From Caldilineales bacterium (GTDB taxonomy: Bacteria > Chloroflexota > Anaerolineae > JAAEKA01), in assembly GCA_025055015.1 (NCBI GenBank), contig JANWYQ010000056.1:1-32459 (forward strand): 32,459 nt of DNA, read 5' to 3'. Made by a program: the position numbers and the translations under genes. Within the stretch, counting starts at the first letter, position 1. The number at the start of each line of letters is the position of its first letter. Shown piece after piece: positions 27,202-32,459 of this stretch. A model generated the notes under the pieces. The model was not told the origin of the DNA. It was given only the letters and a program-made list of their open reading frames with translations, and made no database searches.

Positions 27202-29031
27202 TTGCCACAGCCTGCCCTGCCCCACCACAGCGAGATAGACCCCCGCTACACCTGGAACGCCGAGAGCGTCTTCCCCACCGTGGCCGACTGGGAGGCGGAG
27301 CTGGAGGCGGTGGCCGCTGCGCTGCCCGCGCTAAGCCGCTTCCAGGGACGCCTGGCCGAGGGGCCGGCGGTGCTGGCCGAGGCCATGGAGGCGATCCAGG
27401 CGCTCGTGGGCCGCGTCGGCCGTCTGATGGCCTACGCCACCATGGCCCAGGCCGTGGACACCGCAGACCAGGCCGCAGCCCGCCGCCTGAGCCAGGCCCA
27501 GAGCCTGATGGCCCAGCTGCGCGCCGCGGTGGCCTACGTGGAGCCGGAGCTGCTGGCCATCGGCCGGGAGACCCTGAGCCGGTGGCTGGCCGAGTATCCG
27601 CCCATCGCCTACCTGGACCACTACCTGGACGACCTCTTCCGCAAGGCAGCCCACGTGCGCTCGGCCGAGGTGGAGGCGCTGCTGGGCCTGTTGGCCGACC
27701 CCTTCAGCGGCAGCCGCGCCGTGCACAGCGTGCTCACCAACGCCGAGTTCCGCTTCGCCCCCGCGCGCACGGCCGACGGCCAGGAGCTGCCCGTGTCCCA
27801 GGGCACCCTCGACCGCATCCTGCGCAGCCCCGACCGCACTGCGCGGCGCACCGCCTGGGAGAGCTACGCCGACCAGTACCTGGCCTTCAAGAACACCCTG
27901 GCCACCAACCTGAACACCTCGGTCAGCCAGAACGTCTTCCTGATGCGCGCCCGCGGACATCGCTCCACCCTGGAGATGGCCCTCTTCGCCAACAACATCC
28001 CGGTGGAGGTGTTCCACAACCTCATCGCCACCTACCGTCGCCACCTGCCCACCTGGCACCGCTACTGGGCCCTGCGCCGCCGCGCCCTGGGCGTGGACGC
28101 CCTCTACCCCTACGACGTCTGGGCGCCGCTGACCGGCCAGACGCCGACCATCCCCTACGAGCAGGCGGTGGCCTGGATCTGCGAAGGGCTGGCCCCCCTG
28201 GGCGAGGAGTACGTGGAGACGGTACGCCGGGGCTGCCTGGAGGAGCGCTGGGTGGACGTGTACCCCTGCCGAGGCAAGCGCGCAGGCGCGTTCTCGGCCG
28301 GCGCGCCGGGTAGCTACCCCTTCATCAACATGAGCTACGCCGACGACGTGTTCAGCCTCAGCACCCTGGCCCACGAGCTAGGCCACTCCATGCACTCCTA
28401 CCTCAGCTGGCAGTCGCAGCCCATCCTCTACGCGCGCTATAGCCTCTTCGCCGCCGAGGTGGCCTCCAACTTCCACCAGGCCATGGTGCGCGCCCACCTG
28501 CTGCGCAACGGCGGCGACCCGGCGCTGCAGATCGCGCTGCTGGAGGAGGCCATGAGCAACTTCCACCGCTACTTCCTGGTGATGCCCACGCTGGCTCAGT
28601 GGGAGCTGGCGGTGCACCAGCGCGCCGAGCAACGGCGGCCCTTCACCGCCGACGAGATGATCGAGCTGCTGGCCGACCTGTTCACCGAGGCCTACGGGCC
28701 GGCCATGACCATTGACCGGCCGCGCGTCGGCATCCAGTGGGCCACCTTCGGCCACATGTTCATGGACTACTACGTCTACCAGTACGCTACCGGCATCGCC
28801 GGCGCACACGCCCTGGCCCGCCGCGTGCTGGACGGCGTGCCCGGCGCGGCGGACCGCTACCTCCACTTCCTGCGCAGCGGCGGCTCCCGCTATCCCCTGG
28901 ACGCGCTGGCCGCGGCCGGCGTGGACCTGGCCTCGCCGCAGCCGGTGGAGGAGACCTTCGCGGTGCTGGCCGACTACGTGGACCGCCTGGCGGCGCTGCT
29001 GAGCCTGCCTCCCCAGGAGACGCCCCAATGA
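27202..29031 (+). CDS. pepF: M3B family oligoendopeptidase F, second copy (TTG start)
   Basis: This is a zinc oligopeptidase of 609 residues in the classical PepF arrangement. The N-terminal helical region is EIDPRYTWNAESVFPTVADWEAEL, followed by the NNIPVEVFHNLI segment. The zinc motif HELGH is at residues 391-395 (TLAHELGHSMHSYLS), and FAAEVASNFHQAM supplies the third-ligand Glu. YQYATGIAGAHAL lies near the C-terminus. The first good initiation site is TTG at 27202, seven bases after AAAGGA. An ATG-like start 69 bases upstream gives a non-conserved extension with no Shine-Dalgarno. Its stop overlaps the crotonase start by four bases (ATGA), so these genes are translationally coupled. It is distantly similar to the peptidase at 13741. 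Confidence 0.93.
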   Translation: MPQPALPHHSEIDPRYTWNAESVFPTVADWEAELEAVAAALPALSRFQGRLAEGPAVLAEAMEAIQALVGRVGRLMAYATMAQAVDTADQAAARRLSQAQSLMAQLRAAVAYVEPELLAIGRETLSRWLAEYPPIAYLDHYLDDLFRKAAHVRSAEVEALLGLLADPFSGSRAVHSVLTNAEFRFAPARTADGQELPVSQGTLDRILRSPDRTARRTAWESYADQYLAFKNTLATNLNTSVSQNVFLMRARGHRSTLEMALFANNIPVEVFHNLIATYRRHLPTWHRYWALRRRALGVDALYPYDVWAPLTGQTPTIPYEQAVAWICEGLAPLGEEYVETVRRGCLEERWVDVYPCRGKRAGAFSAGAPGSYPFINMSYADDVFSLSTLAHELGHSMHSYLSWQSQPILYARYSLFAAEVASNFHQAMVRAHLLRNGGDPALQIALLEEAMSNFHRYFLVMPTLAQWELAVHQRAEQRRPFTADEMIELLADLFTEAYGPAMTIDRPRVGIQWATFGHMFMDYYVYQYATGIAGAHALARRVLDGVPGAADRYLHFLRSGGSRYPLDALAAAGVDLASPQPVEETFAVLADYVDRLAALLSLPPQETPQ

Positions 29032-29825
29032 CCGCACCCTCTCCCCTCGTCCTGGCCGAGCGCCGGGAGGACGCCCTGGTGGTGACCCTCAACCGGCCCG
29101 ACAAGCTCAACGCCCTCTCCCTGGAGATGATGGACGCGCTGGACGCAGCCCTGGAGCCCGCCGCCGATCCGGCGGTGCGCTGCGTGCTGCTCCACGGCGC
29201 CGGCCGCTGCTTCTCCGCCGGCATTGACCTGACTTCGCTGCTGCAGGCCGGCATCACGGCCCTGGACGGCCCCCAGTTCCGGCGCCTGGTGGCGCGGCTG
29301 CAGGGCGTGTTCAACCGCCTGGAGGCGCTGGAGAAGCCGGTGATCGCCCTGCTCCACGGCTACTGCTTCGGCATGGGGCTGGAGCTGGTGCTGGCCGCGG
29401 ACTTCCGCATCGCCGCGGAGGACACGGTGCTGGCCATCCAGGAGGTGGAGATCGGCTTGATCCCCGACGTGGGGGGCACCACCCGCCTAGTGCGCACCGT
29501 GGGCATCCCCCACGCTAAGGAGTTGATCATGCTGGCGCGGCGGGTGGACGCGCGGCGGGCATACGAGATCGGCCTGGTGCACGAGGTGGCGCCGGCGGGC
29601 GACCTGCTGTCGCGCGGGCTGGCCTGGGCGGCCGAGCTGCGGCGCTGCGCGCCCCTGGCCGTGGGCCTGGCCAAGAAGGTGATTGACCGCGGCGCCCACC
29701 TGGACAAGCTGACGCTGATGGAGCTGGAGGCCCTGGCCCAGTCCACCCTCATCGGCACCGCGGACGTGCAGGAGGGCATCCGGGCCAAGCTGGAGCGCCG
29801 GCCGCCGGCCTTTCAGGGGCGCTAG
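29028..29825 (+). CDS. Enoyl-CoA hydratase/isomerase (crotonase) family protein
   Basis: This is a 265-residue crotonase-fold enzyme acting on acyl-CoA. The oxyanion-hole segments are CFSAGIDLTSLL and GYCFGMGLELVLAADFRIA. The two potential acid/base residues are Glu in GLELVLAAD and Glu in QEVEIGLIPDVGGTTRL. The latter motif also has Asp eight residues later (EVEIGLIPD), the Glu/Asp spacing known from delta3,5-delta2,4-dienoyl-CoA isomerases. Isomerase activity is therefore an alternative to hydration. The start at 29028 has AGGAG eight to ten bases upstream and overlaps the peptidase stop. No other beta-oxidation gene is in view, so the pathway is open. Confidence 0.9.
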   Translation: MTAPSPLVLAERREDALVVTLNRPDKLNALSLEMMDALDAALEPAADPAVRCVLLHGAGRCFSAGIDLTSLLQAGITALDGPQFRRLVARLQGVFNRLEALEKPVIALLHGYCFGMGLELVLAADFRIAAEDTVLAIQEVEIGLIPDVGGTTRLVRTVGIPHAKELIMLARRVDARRAYEIGLVHEVAPAGDLLSRGLAWAAELRRCAPLAVGLAKKVIDRGAHLDKLTLMELEALAQSTLIGTADVQEGIRAKLERRPPAFQGR

Positions 29826-29864
29826 GGCGAGGGCACGCCAGGGCAGCAGCCGTTCGACCGAGCT

Positions 29865-32072
29865 ATGACGTCCAACCCTCTCGACCTGCTCCACCGGCTC
29901 AACCAGGTCGCTGCGGCTATCAACCGGGCGGCCTTCAGCCCCGAGGCCGACCTGGCCGCAACCGCGCGGCTGGTGGCCGAGGCCGCAGTCGAGCTGAGCG
30001 CTGCGGCCGGCGCTGCCGTGTGGCTGACGACCGCAGACGGCCGGTCCCTGGAGCCGGAGCCCATCGGCGTGGGCGCGCTCGACGCGGCCGGTGCCCTAGA
30101 CCTGGCCATGGTTCGCAGCCTGGCGGCGCGCAGCCTCACCCACGGGGCGGAAGCCGCGGAGCCGGCTGCCGTCGGAGAGGCTACGCTGCAGGTTCGCTGC
30201 TATCCCCTCCTGGCCGCCGATCGGCCGGTGGCCGTGCTCTGCCTAGCTTTGCGCGAAGCGAGCGCAGGGCCTGGGTTGGATCCCCTGGCGCAGGCGGCCC
30301 TGGCCAACCTGGCCAACCAGGCGGGCATGGCGCTGCACCAGGCCCGCCAGCTCCGCCAGGTGCAGCGCAGCCTGGCCCGCACCGAGGAGGAGCTGGAGCG
30401 CCTGCGCCGCGCCGACCTGCTGATCTCCTCCCGTCTCAACCTGCGGGACACCCTGGAGGCCATCCTGCAGATGGCGCTGGAGGTGACCGGCGCGCGCTAC
30501 GGCATCTTCCGCCTGGTGGACAAGAGCGGCCGCAAGCTGATCAGCGCAGCCGTGGCAGGCGAGGGGCTGCGCCAGCCGGCGGTGGAGGCGCTGCCCATCA
30601 ACACCACCAGCATCATGGGGTGGGTGGCCAAGCACCGCCGCCCCCTGCTCATCCCCGACCTACAGGCCAACCCCTGGAACCGCATCTACTATCCGCTGGA
30701 CCACGGCCTGGCCATGCGCTCGGAGCTGGCGGTGCCGTTGATCGGCGCCGGCGGCCGGCTGGAGGGGGTGTTGAACCTGGAGAGCCCGGAGGTTGCTGCG
30801 TTCAGCGAGCAGGACCGCCATCTGCTGCAGGCGCTGGCCACCCAGGCGGTGATCGCCATCCAGGAGGTGCGGCTGCTGGACGCGCTGCAGGAGGTGGCCG
30901 AGCGGCTCCTGAGCCAGCCGCCCCAGGCGGTGTTCGACCACCTGGTGGATTTAGCCTGCGACCTGCTCAACGTGCCCGTGGCCAACATCTGGGTGCTGGA
31001 CGAGAGCGGGGAGCACCTGGTGCTGCAGGCGGCCAACGCCGGCTACCGCCGCGGGGAGCGCATCCCGCTGGCCGGCAGCCTGACCGGCGAGGCCATGCTG
31101 AGCCGCCGGCCGGTGGTCAGCGAGGACGTGCGCACCGACCTCCGCTTTCAGCGCCGAGACCTGGCCCGGGCCCAGGGCTGGCGCAGCGCGCTGGTGGCGC
31201 CCCTGGCGGCCGGCGCCGACGCCGTGCCCGTGGGCGCGTTCATCGTGATTGCCAGCGAGGGGGACGAACGCTCCTTCGCCGAGTCGGAGTGGGACAAGAA
31301 GGTGCTCACCTGCCTGGCGCACCACGCGGCGCTGGCCGTGCAGGAGGCCCGCCGCCGCGAGGCCCTGCGCCAGGCCGAGGAGCAGCGCGCGCTGGCCGAG
31401 ACCTTCGCCGCGATGGGAGACATCGCCGCCAACCTGCTGCACCGGGTCAACAACAAGGTGGGCACCATCCCCGTGCGGGTGGAGGGCATTCAGGACAAGT
31501 GCGCCGCCCTGGTGCAGGGGGAGCCTTACCTGGCGGCCAACCTGGAGGAGATCCGCCGCAGCGCCGAGGAGGCCATGGCCGTCATGCGGGAGAGCCTGGA
31601 CCACTTGCGGCCCATCAACCTGCAGCCGGTGTCGGTGGCGGCCAGCCTGGCCGACGCGCTGGCGAGCCATCCCCTGCCGGCCGGCGTGGCGCTGCGCAGC
31701 GAAGGGCTGGAGGCACTGCCGCCGGTGATGGCCGGCGCGCGGCGGCTGGCGCTGGTCTTTGCCAACTTGCTGGAGAACGCGGCCACGGCCATGGAGGGCC
31801 GCGGGGTGATCACCGTGAGGGGCGTGCGGCGGGGCCCGTGGGTGGAGGTGGCGGTGAGCGACACGGGCCCGGGCATCCCGCCGGAGCTGCACGAGCGCAT
31901 CTTCGACTTCAACTTCTCCGGCCGCAAGGTCCACGCCGGTAAGCTGGGCTTCGGGCTGTGGTGGGTGCGCACGCTGACGGCGCGCTTCGGCGGCTCGGTG
32001 GCCGTGGAGAGCGACGGCCAGCACGGCGCGACGTTCCTGCTGCGCCTGCCGGTTGCGGAGGGGGCGGGGTAG
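29865..32072 (+). CDS. Soluble triple-GAF sensor histidine kinase
   Basis: This is a 735-residue cytoplasmic kinase with no membrane segments. Three GAF domains occupy about residues 20-160, 190-340 and 345-500, joined by coiled-coil stretches (LRQVQRSLARTEEELERLRRA and ARRREALRQAEEQRALAETF). The phospho-acceptor region is MGDIAANLLHRVNNKVGTI with His526, an H-box of the HxxNN type. The ATPase domain has the N-box NLLENAATAM, the G1 box Asp666-Thr-Gly-Pro-Gly and the G2 box GFGLWW. No response regulator is nearby, so it is an orphan kinase. GAF ligands cannot be predicted. The ATG at 29865, 39 bases after the crotonase, lacks a strong Shine-Dalgarno. Confidence 0.9.
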   Translation: MTSNPLDLLHRLNQVAAAINRAAFSPEADLAATARLVAEAAVELSAAAGAAVWLTTADGRSLEPEPIGVGALDAAGALDLAMVRSLAARSLTHGAEAAEPAAVGEATLQVRCYPLLAADRPVAVLCLALREASAGPGLDPLAQAALANLANQAGMALHQARQLRQVQRSLARTEEELERLRRADLLISSRLNLRDTLEAILQMALEVTGARYGIFRLVDKSGRKLISAAVAGEGLRQPAVEALPINTTSIMGWVAKHRRPLLIPDLQANPWNRIYYPLDHGLAMRSELAVPLIGAGGRLEGVLNLESPEVAAFSEQDRHLLQALATQAVIAIQEVRLLDALQEVAERLLSQPPQAVFDHLVDLACDLLNVPVANIWVLDESGEHLVLQAANAGYRRGERIPLAGSLTGEAMLSRRPVVSEDVRTDLRFQRRDLARAQGWRSALVAPLAAGADAVPVGAFIVIASEGDERSFAESEWDKKVLTCLAHHAALAVQEARRREALRQAEEQRALAETFAAMGDIAANLLHRVNNKVGTIPVRVEGIQDKCAALVQGEPYLAANLEEIRRSAEEAMAVMRESLDHLRPINLQPVSVAASLADALASHPLPAGVALRSEGLEALPPVMAGARRLALVFANLLENAATAMEGRGVITVRGVRRGPWVEVAVSDTGPGIPPELHERIFDFNFSGRKVHAGKLGFGLWWVRTLTARFGGSVAVESDGQHGATFLLRLPVAEGAG

Positions 32073-32159
32073 CCGCCCCTGAAAAGAATACCTCGCTAGA
32101 TAGTTGGATAGCGAGCGGCAGAGGGCGAATTCTGTCCGACGTCGAGCCAGGAGGGCCTC

Positions 32160-32459
32160 TCACCCCCACCAGGGCGTGGCATGGGCCGTGAGAGCGTCGT
32201 TGATGGCCAGCACCCGCCGCACCCCCTCGTCGGCCAGCCAGGCCTCCAGGCTGGCCAAACCCCGCTGCGCGTAGACGGCGACGGCGTCCTGCCAGGTGGC
32301 GCGGCCACAGGCCACGCCAGCGAAGCGGGCGTCCGCCTCTCCTGCCAGCGCCAGCCCCTCCAGGAAGACCTCATCGGTTGCGCCGCCGCTGAGGAAGATC
32401 AGCGGCCGCTGGGCCGCGTTGGAGACCGCCCGCAGGTGGTCCAACGCCTCGGCCCGGCT
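32160..32459 (-). CDS. lacD: LacD-type tagatose-1,6-bisphosphate aldolase, C-terminal fragment
   Basis: Ninety-nine C-terminal residues are visible. The 5' part lies right of the window, so an apparent start at 32444 is not the true one. RPLIFLSGGATDEVFLEGL, GVACGRATWQDAVAVYAQRG and the ending NDALTAHATPWW match the C-terminal barrel strands of class I LacD aldolases (COG3684), which cleave tagatose-1,6-bisphosphate. Related enzymes of this family act on sulfofructose phosphate, so the substrate is uncertain. It is convergent with the histidine kinase. The 87-base gap holds a GGGGCGG/CCGCCCC hairpin overlapping the kinase stop (32061-32079) without a T-run. Confidence 0.82.
   Translation of the reverse strand, partial: SRAEALDHLRAVSNAAQRPLIFLSGGATDEVFLEGLALAGEADARFAGVACGRATWQDAVAVYAQRGLASLEAWLADEGVRRVLAINDALTAHATPWWG

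Noticed and set aside
32061..32079. Intrinsic terminator between the histidine kinase and lacD genes
   Set aside because: The GGGGCGG/CCGCCCC hairpin overlaps the kinase stop codon and has no T-run on either side.

Overview
The window is strongly GC-rich, densely coding bacterial chromosome with short intergenic gaps. Several things together suggest an anaerobic, CO2- or CO-metabolising member of the Chloroflexota (a lineage guess from gene content, not a phylogenetic result): a bacterial-type CODH/acetyl-CoA synthase operon, a T-box leader before thrS, two M3B oligoendopeptidases, a DUF6062-like Cys-rich protein, a soluble GAF histidine kinase, and degenerate 7-bp repeat tracts between genes. 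I saw no rRNA, tRNA, CRISPR array, transposase or phage gene.

Positions 1-12035, minus strand, read right to left: a Wood-Ljungdahl carbonyl-branch operon. Its order is a MerR-type HTH/HMA-like fusion, cooS (CODH), acsB (acetyl-CoA synthase), a CBS-pair protein, acsD, a NifU-C-like Fe-S protein, acsC, acsV (corrinoid reactivator), cooC (nickel-insertion ATPase) and acsE (methyltransferase, cut by the left edge). CODH makes CO, AcsE moves the methyl group of methyl-tetrahydrofolate to the AcsCD corrinoid protein, AcsV re-reduces inactivated corrinoid, and AcsB joins methyl, CO and CoA. CooC and perhaps the NifU-like protein mature the metal clusters. Four gaps inside this operon carry period-7 repeat tracts.

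Positions 12221-17680: aroC (with an unusual low-complexity insert) and an M3B oligoendopeptidase are transcribed divergently from recognisable promoters. Proline dehydrogenase and a nitroreductase follow on the minus strand, separated by another heptad tract. The nitroreductase promoter is so close to its ATG that the mRNA may be leaderless.

Positions 17640-23868: thrS lacks the TGS domain and has a T-box leader with a near-consensus promoter and a strong downstream hairpin. Next comes a two-gene operon of an opine-dehydrogenase-like enzyme and a cobalamin-binding protein fused to a glutamate-mutase-E-like barrel. A proteasome-beta-like Ntn hydrolase is divergent from it.

Positions 23869-32459: a promoter, a riboswitch resembling the fluoride class and its terminator precede an MFS transporter. 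After it come a zinc-ribbon/HEAT protein, a DUF6062-like protein and a 586-base gap with a palindromic repeat. An M3B peptidase (TTG start), a crotonase and a triple-GAF histidine kinase form a short plus-strand cluster. The right edge holds the C-terminus of a LacD-type aldolase on the minus strand.
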